Shown here: positions 1-7,371 of the stretch, piece by piece
How the letters are laid out: each line of letters begins with the position of its first letter
Position numbering within the stretch: position 1 is the first letter of the stretch
DNA from: Intrasporangium chromatireducens Q5-1
GTDB taxonomy: Bacteria > Actinomycetota > Actinomycetes > Actinomycetales > Dermatophilaceae
DNA: 45,048 nt
NCBI RefSeq assembly: GCF_000576575.1
Contig: NZ_AWQS01000012.1
Span: 1-45,048 of the forward strand
Reading direction: 5' to 3'
Translations under genes and position numbers: made by a program
The notes under the pieces: model-generated
What the model saw: the letters and a program-made list of their open reading frames with translations, nothing else
What the model was told of the DNA's origin: nothing
The model's database searches: none

Positions 1-13
1 CCGGAGTTCGCGC

Positions 14-691
14 TCACTCGACGGGGAGGGGGGCGTCGAGGAAGGTGTGGGCTAGGGCGGCCAGCTCCTGGGGCGACGAGTCGTTGAGCATCGAGCCGCC
101 GCCCGCGATCGTCTCGAACCGGGCGTTCGGCAGCCCCCGTGCCAGGACCTCGGCGGACGCCCGCCCGAGCCGGTCCCCGGAACCGGCCACGACGAGGGCG
201 GGCGCCTGGACCTGCGCCAGGCGGCTCGTCTCGTCGAGGGTCCGCAGGGCGTCGAAGACCGCGAGCATCCGCGGCCGGGAGACACCGGCATCGACGAGCT
301 TGCGCTCCGGGACGATCCGGAGGGCAAGCTTCTGCATCCGTAGCTGCGCCTTCGTCGGCCGCACGAGCGCCCCGGCGAGGACCAGCCGGCCCACGAGCTC
401 GGGACGCTCGACGGCGAGCCGCAGGGCGACGTTGCCGCCGACCGAGACTCCGAGCAGGTCCACCTGCCTCATCCCTTGCAGCTCAAGCTGGTTCGCGACG
501 TCGAGTGCCGCGGCGTCGAGGTCGAACCCGACCGCGTCGCTCGGCTTCAGCCCCCGCATCCACGGCGCGTGCATCGCCCGGCCGACGCCGAAGGCGCTGA
601 CGAACTCCTGCCACGCGATGGGCGACTGGCCGATGCCGTGGAGCAGGACGAGCGGGCGGGGTCGTGCCTGCGGGTCGGGGGTGAGCGGCAT
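14..691 (-). CDS. alpha/beta hydrolase fold protein lacking the catalytic histidine
   Basis: A 225-residue alpha/beta-hydrolase. The oxyanion-hole HGIG lies at 18-21, the nucleophile elbow GVSVGG puts Ser at 83, and an acid is present in GSGDR (Asp173). The C-terminal loop, which normally reads G-x-G-H, reads GGGSML here, so the expected catalytic His is Ser200. It may be inactive as a classical Ser-His-Asp hydrolase, or use another residue. The ATG at 691 is chosen because GAAGGG sits about 9 nt upstream; an earlier in-frame start would overlap the preceding gene. It lies 13 nt after the threonine dehydrogenase stop on the same strand, so the two are probably co-transcribed. The substrate is unknown. 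Confidence 0.8.
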   Translation of the reverse strand: MPLTPDPQARPRPLVLLHGIGQSPIAWQEFVSAFGVGRAMHAPWMRGLKPSDAVGFDLDAAALDVANQLELQGMRQVDLLGVSVGGNVALRLAVERPELVGRLVLAGALVRPTKAQLRMQKLALRIVPERKLVDAGVSRPRMLAVFDALRTLDETSRLAQVQAPALVVAGSGDRLGRASAEVLARGLPNARFETIAGGGSMLNDSSPQELAALAHTFLDAPLPVE

Positions 692-693
692 AC
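684..693 (+). repeat. AGCGGCATAC motif copy over the hydrolase start codon
   Basis: Exact copy of the recurrent 10-mer. On the minus strand its ATG is the start codon of the hydrolase gene. Confidence 0.85.
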
Positions 694-704
694 GCGAATT
701 CCCT

Positions 705-1742
705 TCAGCTCCAGTCAAGGAGCACCTTGCCGCACTGTCCGGACCGGGCCGTCGCGAACGCCTTCTCCCACTCCTCCGCCGGGAAGCGGTGGGTGATCAC
801 CTGGGCGACGGCGTCGCGGAACACCTCGGACGTCGCGATCATCTGCGACATCGCGTACCACGTGTCGTACATCTCCCGGCCGTAGATGCCCTTGAGCGTG
901 ATCATGTGGGTGATGACCTTGCCCCAGTCCAACTCGTAGGCCTGGTGGGGCAGCCCGAGCAGCGCGATGCGGCCACCGTGGTTCATGTTCGCGATGAGGT
1001 CGGTGACGGCCGGCGCGGCGCCGGACATCTCGAGCCCGATGTCGAAGCCCTCCTTCATGCCGAGCTGGCGCTGGGCGTCGGCGAGGGACTCACGCGTCAC
1101 GTTGATGGTCAGGTCGGCGCCGGCGTGGCGCGCGAGGTCGAGCCGGTAGTCGCTCGCGTCGGACACGACGACATAGCGCGCCCCGGCGTGCCGGGCGATG
1201 GCGGCCGCCATGACGCCGATCGGCCCGGCGCCGGTGATGACGACGTCCTCGCCGACCATCGGCCACTGCAGGGCGGTGTGGGTCGCGTTGCCGAGCGGGT
1301 CGAACACGGCGCCGAGGTCGGGGTCGAGCTGGGGCGGTTGCACCCAGACGTTGCTCGCCGGGATCACGACGTAGTCGGCGAACGCCCCGTCCCGGTTGAC
1401 CCCGATGCCCTGCGTCCGGATGCAGAGGTGGCGTCGTCCGGCGCGGCAGTTGCGGCACGTCCCGCACACGATGTGGCCCTCGCCGGAGGCGCGGTCGCCG
1501 ACGGCGACGCTCGTCACGTCGGCGCCGATCTCCACGACCTCCCCATAGAACTCGTGGCCGATGACGAGCGGCGCGCGGACCGTCGAGGCAGCCCACGCGT
1601 CCCATTCCTGCAGGTGCAGGTCGGTGCCGCAGAGGCCGGCGCGAAGGACGCGGATCTTGACGTCGGTCGGCCCGCAGGTGGGCTCGGGGCGTTCGACGAG
1701 CTCGAGCCCCGGTCCCGACGTCAGCTTGGTGAGTGCACGCAC
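705..1742 (-). CDS. tdh: L-threonine 3-dehydrogenase (zinc MDR family)
   Basis: A 345-residue cytosolic NAD-dependent dehydrogenase that oxidises L-threonine to 2-amino-3-ketobutyrate. It can be followed almost end to end against E. coli Tdh. Catalytic-zinc residues are Cys38 (GLCGTD) and His63-Glu64 (IGHEF). The four structural-zinc cysteines are at 93, 96, 99 and 107, the same numbers as in E. coli. The Rossmann motif GAGPIG is near 171-176 and the C-terminal ITHRF and RSGQCGK blocks are present. The usual partner kbl is not adjacent; the downstream gene is an alpha/beta hydrolase. The start is GTG with no clear Shine-Dalgarno; a CANNNT hexamer lies 7 nt upstream. Confidence 0.93.
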   Translation of the reverse strand: MRALTKLTSGPGLELVERPEPTCGPTDVKIRVLRAGLCGTDLHLQEWDAWAASTVRAPLVIGHEFYGEVVEIGADVTSVAVGDRASGEGHIVCGTCRNCRAGRRHLCIRTQGIGVNRDGAFADYVVIPASNVWVQPPQLDPDLGAVFDPLGNATHTALQWPMVGEDVVITGAGPIGVMAAAIARHAGARYVVVSDASDYRLDLARHAGADLTINVTRESLADAQRQLGMKEGFDIGLEMSGAAPAVTDLIANMNHGGRIALLGLPHQAYELDWGKVITHMITLKGIYGREMYDTWYAMSQMIATSEVFRDAVAQVITHRFPAEEWEKAFATARSGQCGKVLLDWS

Positions 1743-1757
1743 GCGGGCCAGTCTGCC

Positions 1758-1767
1758 GTATGCCGCT
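1758..1767 (-). repeat. AGCGGCATAC motif copy in the tdh/CAP intergenic region
   Basis: Exact copy on the minus strand (GTATGCCGCT on plus). An imperfect partner follows, so GCCGCTCA (1762-1769) and TGAGCGGC (1776-1783) can form an 8-bp hairpin. The spacer lies between divergent genes, so a terminator role is unlikely here. Confidence 0.8.
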
Positions 1768-1871
1768 CAGCCGGGTGAGCGGCGACGCCCCCTCCCGGAC
1801 GTTCTTCGCATCACGGGTACAAACCGGCATTTCGTCGCTACTCTGGCGCCGACCGACGAGGGGAGGACCCC

Positions 1872-2753
1872 ATGCCCGGACGGACGTCCACGACGCCGCA
1901 CGGTTCCGGCCGCCGCCGCACGGCGGTGCTGCCTCTTCTCGCCACCGCGGCGGTCGGGCTCACGGCGGCCTGCGGAGCGCTCGACCCAGCCACCCCCGCG
2001 GCCGCGCTCACTGCCGCGGCTCCGGCAGCGGCACCCGCGTCGAGCAGCACGGCCCCGCCGGCCACGGTGGCCGGGGCATCTTCGGCCCCTCCGAGCGCCA
2101 GCCGACCGACAACCGCCCCGAAGCCACGGCCGGCACCGACGACCTCGAAGCCGCGCCCCGCAGCGCGCGCCACCGCGCCGACGCTGCGGGCCGACCGGCC
2201 CGCCCCGACCCGCACGGCCAAGCAGACCCCGAGTGCGACGCCGACACCGGCGCCCAAGCCGACCTCGAAGCCCACCACGAAGCCCACTGCGAAGTCGACG
2301 CCGAAACCGTCGCCCAAACCAACCGTGCAGCCGTCACCGACGAGTCCGCCCCCGCCGGCCCCCGCCGGGAGCACGTCGTCCACGGCACGGGTCGTCCAGC
2401 TCGTCAACGCCGCCCGCGCAAAGGCGGGCTGCCGTCCGGTGAGCGTCAACAGCGCCCTGACCGGGGCAGCCCAGGCGCACAGCGCCGACATGGCGCGCAA
2501 CAACTACTTCTCGCACACCAGCCTCGACGGGCGCACAGCCATGCAGCGCATGCGGGCGGCCGGCTTCACGGGCAGCCTGATGGGCGAGAACATCGCCGCC
2601 GGCCAGACCACCGCCGACTCGGTCATGTCGGCGTGGATGAAGAGCTCTGGTCACCGCGCCAACATCCTCAACTGCGGCTACCGGTTCATCGGCGTCGGCC
2701 ACGCGACGGGCGGCTCCTACGGGCACTACTGGACGCAGGACTTCGGCGGCTGA
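1872..2753 (+). CDS. secreted CAP-domain (SCP/PR-1-like) protein with Pro/Lys/Thr-rich linker
   Basis: A 293-residue exported protein. The N-terminus is basic (GSGRRR) followed by a hydrophobic segment to about residue 35. The segment ends in LTAAC, which may be a non-canonical lipobox; simple signal-peptidase-I cleavage is the alternative. Residues of about 45-175 are low-complexity Ala, then Thr/Lys/Pro repeats (TSKPTTKPTAKS type), a cell-wall-spanning linker. The C-terminal 120 residues are a CAP domain with the HS...FSH pair, GENIAAG and HRANIL signatures, as in many actinobacterial and sporulation-associated YkwD proteins. Biochemical function is unknown. The start is fixed by GGGAGG about 6 nt before the ATG. 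Confidence 0.88.
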   Translation: MPGRTSTTPHGSGRRRTAVLPLLATAAVGLTAACGALDPATPAAALTAAAPAAAPASSSTAPPATVAGASSAPPSASRPTTAPKPRPAPTTSKPRPAARATAPTLRADRPAPTRTAKQTPSATPTPAPKPTSKPTTKPTAKSTPKPSPKPTVQPSPTSPPPPAPAGSTSSTARVVQLVNAARAKAGCRPVSVNSALTGAAQAHSADMARNNYFSHTSLDGRTAMQRMRAAGFTGSLMGENIAAGQTTADSVMSAWMKSSGHRANILNCGYRFIGVGHATGGSYGHYWTQDFGG

Positions 2754-2786
2754 CGTCTCGGCGCCCGGCCGTGGCAGCATCGACCC

Positions 2787-3296
2787 GTGGACCCTGCCCC
2801 TGCCAGTCCCAGGCTCACCGCGGCGCTCGCCCTGCTGCGCACGCGCGGCGAGCGCGTGACGCCCGCTCGGCGCGCGGTCCTGCAGGTCGTCGACGCGGCC
2901 GACGGCGCCGAGGAGCACCTCACGGCCGAGCAGATCGGCGCCCGCGTGGCCGCCCTCGAGCCGACGGTGCACCGGGCGACGGTCTACCGGACCCTCACCT
3001 CGCTGACGGACGCCGGTGTCCTGTCGCACGTGCACCTCGGGGGCACCGCGACGGTCTACCATCTGACCGCGACCGAGCCGGAGCGGGCGGGGACGAGCGA
3101 GGCGGAGGTCGGGACAGCGGCATACGGACACGTCCACTCGGGGCACGCCCACGTGCAGTGCGTCGAGTGCGGCCGGGTGCTCGACGTGCCGCCGGAGGCT
3201 CTCGAGGGCGTCGCCGCCCGTCTGCTCGACGACCTCGGCTTCACCCTGGACACCTCGCACGCCGCCCTGCTCGGCAGGTGCTCGGACTGTACCTAG
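2787..3296 (+). CDS. Fur-family metalloregulator (Fur/Zur/PerR type)
   Basis: A 169-residue DNA-binding repressor. The N-terminal winged helix carries the family hallmarks RVTPARRAVL and HRATVYRTL. A His-rich strand follows (GHVHSGHAHVQC), giving the regulatory metal site. Two CxxC pairs (CVEC near residue 128-131 and CSDC at the extreme C-terminus) would bind the structural zinc. Metal specificity (Fe, Zn, Mn or peroxide) cannot be told from sequence. The gene is followed 34 nt later by an ABC exporter pair, which may or may not be a target. The GTG start has no Shine-Dalgarno; CAGCAT lies 6 nt upstream, so the mRNA may be leaderless. Confidence 0.9.
   Translation: MDPAPASPRLTAALALLRTRGERVTPARRAVLQVVDAADGAEEHLTAEQIGARVAALEPTVHRATVYRTLTSLTDAGVLSHVHLGGTATVYHLTATEPERAGTSEAEVGTAAYGHVHSGHAHVQCVECGRVLDVPPEALEGVAARLLDDLGFTLDTSHAALLGRCSDCT
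3116..3125 (+). repeat. AGCGGCATAC motif copy inside the Fur gene
   Basis: Exact copy, coding for part of Thr-Ala-Ala-Tyr-Gly, just before the metal-binding His cluster. Confidence 0.85.
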
Positions 3297-3330
3297 CCAA
3301 TCCACAGCCGAGGCGGAGCATGCTGGAGGC

Positions 3331-4284
3331 GTGATCTCGGTGGAGGGCCTCACGCGGCGCTTCGGGGAGACCGTCGCGGTCGACGGGCTCACGGTGGAGA
3401 TCGGTGATGGCGAGGTCTTCGGTCTGCTCGGCCCGAACGGGGCCGGCAAGACGACGACGATCCGGATGCTCGCCGGGCTGATCGGCGTCACGAGCGGCCG
3501 CGCCACCGTCTGCGGTGTCGACGTGACGGACCGGTCGGCCGGACCGCGCCTGCGCGGCCTCGTCGGCGTGCTGCCGGAGGAGGTGGGTCTCTACGGCGAC
3601 CTGTCCGCCGCCCAGACACTCGACTTCTTCGGCCGGCTGCAGCACCTGCGCCCGGGGGTGCGGGCGGAGCGGATCGACGAGCTGCTGAACCGCCTCGATC
3701 TCTGGGACCGCCGGGACACACCAGCGGCCAGCCTGTCCAAGGGGCTCAAGCAGCGGCTCGCCCTCGCCCGGGCGCTCGTGCACGACCCACCCGTCGTCCT
3801 GCTCGACGAGCCGACGGCGAATCTGGACCCCGAGGTGGCCCGCACGGTGCGCGAGTTCCTCGTCGACCTGCGCACCCGCGGCCACACCGTCGTCATCAAC
3901 ACGCACCGCCTCGAGGAGGCCGAGCGGATCTGCGACCGGGTCGGCATCCTGCGCACCCGACTGCTGCGCGTCGGCGCCCCCACGGACCTGCGGGCCTCGA
4001 TGACCGGGGGACGGGTCACGATCGGGCTCGAGCAGGTCACCGATCCGGTGCTCGAGGCGGCGCAGAGGCTCTGCAGCGGGGCCACCGGCAACGGACGCGG
4101 GCACCTGCCCCACGGCGCCGCCCTCGTCAGCGGGGACCGGTCGATCACGGCCACCCTCCCCGTCGGGACGGCGGTCGCCGACCTCGTCACGGCGGTCGTC
4201 CTGGCGGGCGGGCGGGTGACCACGGTGTCCCAGGGCGAGAGCCTCGAGGACGTCTACCTGCAGATCGTCGAGGAGCGGTCGTGA
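3331..4284 (+). CDS. ABC-2 type exporter ATP-binding protein
   Basis: A 317-residue cytoplasmic ATPase of the ABC-2 (DRA/Nat type) exporter group. Walker A GPNGAGKT is at 34-41, the signature is the variant LSKGLKQR near 135, and Walker B VVLLDEPT is near 156. The H-loop is in NTHRLEEAE. The C-terminal extension of about 90 residues ends in SLEDVYLQIVEE, typical of this subfamily. The substrate is unknown. The next gene is its permease, overlapping by 4 nt (GTGA). The GTG at 3331 restores the usual MISVEGLTRRF opening, but GGAGG lies only 1 nt before it; an in-frame GTG at 3340 has better spacing but would lose the first strand. Confidence 0.9.
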   Translation: MISVEGLTRRFGETVAVDGLTVEIGDGEVFGLLGPNGAGKTTTIRMLAGLIGVTSGRATVCGVDVTDRSAGPRLRGLVGVLPEEVGLYGDLSAAQTLDFFGRLQHLRPGVRAERIDELLNRLDLWDRRDTPAASLSKGLKQRLALARALVHDPPVVLLDEPTANLDPEVARTVREFLVDLRTRGHTVVINTHRLEEAERICDRVGILRTRLLRVGAPTDLRASMTGGRVTIGLEQVTDPVLEAAQRLCSGATGNGRGHLPHGAALVSGDRSITATLPVGTAVADLVTAVVLAGGRVTTVSQGESLEDVYLQIVEERS

Positions 4285-5021
4285 ACGGCACCGACATCCT
4301 CACCATCGCCCGCAAGGACGCGCGGACCGCCCTGCGTCGTCGCGGCGTGCGCCTCTCGCTCGTGCTCTTCCCGGTCATCGCGGCGGTCGGGCTCTCGCTC
4401 GTCGTGCGCTATGCCGGCACGCGCAGCGGCACGACGATTCCGCCGGAGATCCTCTCCCGGCTGCTGGTCTCGTTCCTCTTCTTCTTCGTCATCGGGTCTT
4501 CGTCACTGCCCACCGCGATCGCCGCCTACTCGTTCGTCGGCGAGAAGGTCGAGCGCAGCCTCGAGCCGCTGCTGGCGACCCCCGTCACGGACCTCGACGT
4601 CCTCCTCGGCAAGGCGCTCGCCGCGTTCGTCCCGCCCGTCGTCGCGACGTGGTTCGGTGCCGGCCTGTTCATCGTCATCACCGACCGAGAGGTCAGCCGC
4701 TCGGGCGGCACGACGCACCTGCCCGACGCGACCGCCTGGTTGATCCTGGGCCTGGCCATCCCCCTGTCGGCGCTGCTCAGCGTGCTGGTCAGTGTCCTCG
4801 TGTCGGTCCGCGCGACCGACACGAGGTCGGCGCAGCAGGCGGCCGGGCTGCTGGCGCTGCCCTTCGCCGCGGTCTATGTCATGTCCGAGATCCAGGTCAT
4901 CTCGCTCGACCCGGCCGGGATGCTGACCTTGGCCGGGGTGCTCGCGGCCATCGACGTGGTGCTGTTCGTCCTGGCCCGGGCCGCGTTCGACCGGGAGGAG
5001 ATCCTCACTCGGTGGCGTTGA
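4281..5021 (+). CDS. ABC-2 type exporter permease
   Basis: A 246-residue integral membrane protein with about six predicted hydrophobic segments, starting with VRLSLVLFPVIAAVGLSLVV and ending with LTLAGVLAAIDVVLFVLARAAF. The segment between helices 2 and 3 contains EKVERSLEPLLATPV, the cytoplasmic coupling motif of ABC-2 permeases (E-R-x-x-x-x-x-E-x-L-L-x-T-P-V). It is translationally coupled to the ATPase (4-nt overlap). Its 3' end contains the first copy of a 25-bp direct repeat whose second copy is the 3' end of the convergent kinase gene. Confidence 0.88.
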   Translation: MNGTDILTIARKDARTALRRRGVRLSLVLFPVIAAVGLSLVVRYAGTRSGTTIPPEILSRLLVSFLFFFVIGSSSLPTAIAAYSFVGEKVERSLEPLLATPVTDLDVLLGKALAAFVPPVVATWFGAGLFIVITDREVSRSGGTTHLPDATAWLILGLAIPLSALLSVLVSVLVSVRATDTRSAQQAAGLLALPFAAVYVMSEIQVISLDPAGMLTLAGVLAAIDVVLFVLARAAFDREEILTRWR

Positions 5022-5058
5022 TGAGCGCCCGGTTCACTCGGTGGCGCTGAGGAGCGCC
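5005..5058 (+). repeat. imperfect 25-bp direct repeat across a convergent gene junction
   Basis: Copy 1 at 5005-5029 and copy 2 at 5034-5058 match at 23 of 25 positions, with a period of 29 nt. Copy 1 includes the permease stop codon; copy 2 encodes the last residues and stop of the convergent gene on the opposite strand. Confidence 0.85.
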
Positions 5059-5939
5059 TCGATCCCCCGCCGCGCCACGCTGACCATCGTCGGGTTCGTC
5101 CGCTGGTAGTAGGGCAGGGCGATGACCGACTGCGAGACGACGGCGCCCCTCGCCCGGGCCCACGCCCCCTCGTCGACGCGGTCCTCGAGGAGCCGCCGGT
5201 AGCGGGCCCGCGCGGCCGAGTCGAGCACGAACCAGGCCGGTGTGAGGTCCCACGCCGGGTCACCCGTCGCGGCGCCCCCGAAGTCGAGCACGCCGACGAC
5301 CCGGCCGTCGCGGACGAGCAGGTTGGGCGGGATGAGGTCGGTGTGCACCCAGCGCGGCGGCCCGGACCAACGAGGTGCCGCCAGTGCCTCCTCCCAGATG
5401 CGGCCGAGAGCCCGCACCTCCTCTGGCTCGAGCAGGTCCGTGCACTGCCGGATCGCCGCGCGGAACGACTCGTCGCGATAGGACAGGTGCTGCCCGCGGT
5501 GGAACCCCTCGGACTCGGGCGACGGCACGTCGGCCGGGTCGACGGACCAGAGGTCGGTGCAGAACCGGGCGAGGGTGTCGGCCGCCTCGTCGAGCGACGT
5601 GATGGTCGCGGACATCGCGTCCGCCCCGTCGAGCCACCGGACGACGGCCCACGGGAAGGGGTAGTCCTCGGTCGCGACGCCGGTCGCGCGCACCTCGGGC
5701 ACCTCGAGGTGGATCAGGGGCCGCAGCTTCGGCAGCCACCGGATCTCCTTGACGAGGCCGCTCACCGCGTCCTCGTGGAGCGGCAGCCGGAGCGCGAGGT
5801 CGTCGCCGAGGCGGAACACCGCGTTCTCCGTGCCGCCCGAGGGGAAGCGCTCGATCGGGAGGTCTGCGAGATCGGGGAACTGGCTTCGCACCAGGGCGCG
5901 AGCCGTGCGTTCGTCGACGGCCACCTCGTGCTCATGCAT
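5034..5939 (-). CDS. aminoglycoside phosphotransferase-family kinase (APH fold)
   Basis: A 301-residue cytosolic kinase-like protein. The Brenner motif reads HTDLIPPNLL, giving catalytic Asp201 and Asn206. The metal-binding Asp219 is in GVLDFGG, and FPSGGTENAVFRL near 32-44 is the nucleotide-binding loop. These belong to the APH/choline kinase superfamily. Most chromosomal actinobacterial members have no shown resistance role and the substrate here is unknown. The ATG at 5939 is chosen because upstream in-frame starts would run into the divergent transporter promoter and lack conservation-like sequence. It is convergent with the ABC permease, 12 nt apart. Confidence 0.87.
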   Translation of the reverse strand: MHEHEVAVDERTARALVRSQFPDLADLPIERFPSGGTENAVFRLGDDLALRLPLHEDAVSGLVKEIRWLPKLRPLIHLEVPEVRATGVATEDYPFPWAVVRWLDGADAMSATITSLDEAADTLARFCTDLWSVDPADVPSPESEGFHRGQHLSYRDESFRAAIRQCTDLLEPEEVRALGRIWEEALAAPRWSGPPRWVHTDLIPPNLLVRDGRVVGVLDFGGAATGDPAWDLTPAWFVLDSAARARYRRLLEDRVDEGAWARARGAVVSQSVIALPYYQRTNPTMVSVARRGIEALLSATE

Positions 5940-6039
5940 GCGCCCCACGTCCTGACTGTGACGCCAACCCGCCCGCCTATCAACCACCGCCCCGGCGCGG
6001 CGCCCCGCCGTCTTCGCCACCGCGCGACGGGTGGCCCAC

Positions 6040-6045
6040 TACTGT
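6040..6045 (+). promoter_or_regulatory. -10 hexamer TACTGT of a leaderless promoter
   Basis: TACTGT ends 6 nt before the ATG at 6052, so transcription should begin at or next to the start codon. Confidence 0.65.
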
Positions 6046-6051
6046 GCGGTC

Positions 6052-7371
6052 ATGGGTGAGGTGCCGACGCCGCTGCCCGCCTCGGTGCGCCGCGGCTACG
6101 GCCTGGGATCGGTGGCGACGGGTGCCTTCGGGACCGTCCCCGGCCTGCTCCTGCTGCCCTATCTCACCGACCACCTCGGCGTCGCGGCCGGGCTCGCCGG
6201 CGTCATCGTCTTCGCCCCCAAGGCGTGGGACGTGCTGCTCAACCCGGTCGCCGGCCGCATCTCGGACCGCAGCGAGCACCGGGACGGCAGCCGCCGCCCG
6301 TTCCTGATCCGCGCCGGCCTGCTCCTCGCTGCCGCCTTCGCGCTGCTCTTCCTCGGCCCCGTCGCACCGATGTGGCTCGGCGCGGCCTGGGTCGCCGTGG
6401 CCTACCTCGGGTGCGCCACGGCGTACGCGTTCTTCCAGGTGCCGTATGTCGCACTCCCGGCCGAGCTCACCGACGACTACGACGAGCGGACCCGGCTCAT
6501 GACATGGCGGGTCGCGGTGCTCGCGCTCGCCATCCTCGTGAGCGGCGGGGCGTCCCCCGCGATCCGGGACGCGCTGGGCCGCGAGTGGGGCTACCGCGCC
6601 GTCGGCTTCTTCGTCGCGGCCCTCATCGCCTTCGGCGCCTGGGCGGCCTGGCACGGGACGAGGGACGCCCCGATCCGCCGGCCGCACCGCTCGGCGGTCG
6701 CCTTCGCCAGCCAGGTGCGCATCATCGCCACCGACCGGCCGTTCCGGCTGCTCCTGACCACCTTCGTCCTGCAGGCGCTCGCGACGGGCGCGATGCTCGC
6801 CGGCGTCGACTACCTCTCGACGTGGGTCATCGGCACGAAGCTGTCCGCGACGATCCTCTTCGTGTGCTTCGTCGCCCCCGCCCTCGTCGTCACGCCGCTC
6901 TGGCAGCGCTACGGCGTGCGCCGCGACAAGCGACGTGGCTACCTGCTCGCCTCGGTCCTGCTCGGGGTCGGCGCGCTCTCGGTCGTCGTCGCCCGTAGCG
7001 TGCCGGTCGGGGTGGTCTATGCCGCCGTCGCGGTCGTCGGGGTGGGCTACGCCGGCGCACAGCTGTTCCCGCTCGCGATGCTGCCGGACGTCGCCAGCCG
7101 CAGCGCCGACGCGCAGACGCGCGTCGGTCTCTACACCGGCATCTGGACGGCCGGGGAGACGCTCGGGCTGGCTCTCGGGCCCGCCCTGTATGCCGCTGTG
7201 CTCGCTCTCGGGGGCTATGTGTCCTCCCGCGCCGGCTCGGTTGTCGTGCAAGGAGACTCGGCGCTGACCGCGATCGTGGTCGGGTTCTCCGTCGTCCCAG
7301 CGGCCCTCGTCGGGCTCTCGCTCGTGTCGCTGGTCCGCTACTCCCTCACCAGAGAGGTGCCGCTCCGATGA
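6052..7371 (+). CDS. GPH-family (MelB-like) cation/sugar symporter of the MFS
   Basis: A 439-residue inner-membrane transporter with 12 hydrophobic segments. The first cytoplasmic loop reads KAWDVLLNPVAGRISDRSEHRDGSRRPF (split here: KAWDVLLNPVAG then ISDRSEHRDGSRRPF). That is the glycoside-pentoside-hexuronide:cation symporter signature. Substrates of the family are sugars or glycosides, but lipid carriers such as Spns/Mfsd2A relatives also share the fold, so the substrate is open. The stop overlaps the start of the next gene (ATGA), a sphingosine-1-phosphate-lyase-like enzyme, which suggests a shared uptake-and-cleavage pathway. The ATG at 6052 is preferred because of the leaderless -10. Confidence 0.87.
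   Translation: MGEVPTPLPASVRRGYGLGSVATGAFGTVPGLLLLPYLTDHLGVAAGLAGVIVFAPKAWDVLLNPVAGRISDRSEHRDGSRRPFLIRAGLLLAAAFALLFLGPVAPMWLGAAWVAVAYLGCATAYAFFQVPYVALPAELTDDYDERTRLMTWRVAVLALAILVSGGASPAIRDALGREWGYRAVGFFVAALIAFGAWAAWHGTRDAPIRRPHRSAVAFASQVRIIATDRPFRLLLTTFVLQALATGAMLAGVDYLSTWVIGTKLSATILFVCFVAPALVVTPLWQRYGVRRDKRRGYLLASVLLGVGALSVVVARSVPVGVVYAAVAVVGVGYAGAQLFPLAMLPDVASRSADAQTRVGLYTGIWTAGETLGLALGPALYAAVLALGGYVSSRAGSVVVQGDSALTAIVVGFSVVPAALVGLSLVSLVRYSLTREVPLR
7188..7197 (-). repeat. AGCGGCATAC motif copy inside the GPH transporter gene
   Basis: Exact copy on the minus strand (GTATGCCGCT on plus), encoding Leu-Tyr-Ala-Ala-Val. Confidence 0.85.

Noticed and set aside
45-1778. Long plus-strand frame of 577 codons across the hydrolase and tdh genes
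   Set aside because: Its product is Arg/Ala/Ser-rich and has no motif, while the minus strand carries clear alpha/beta-hydrolase and Tdh sequences. It is a high-GC shadow.
5034-5939. Acquired aminoglycoside resistance gene
   Set aside because: The APH fold is clear, but there is no mobile element, no compositional shift, and many chromosomal actinobacterial members have no resistance role.
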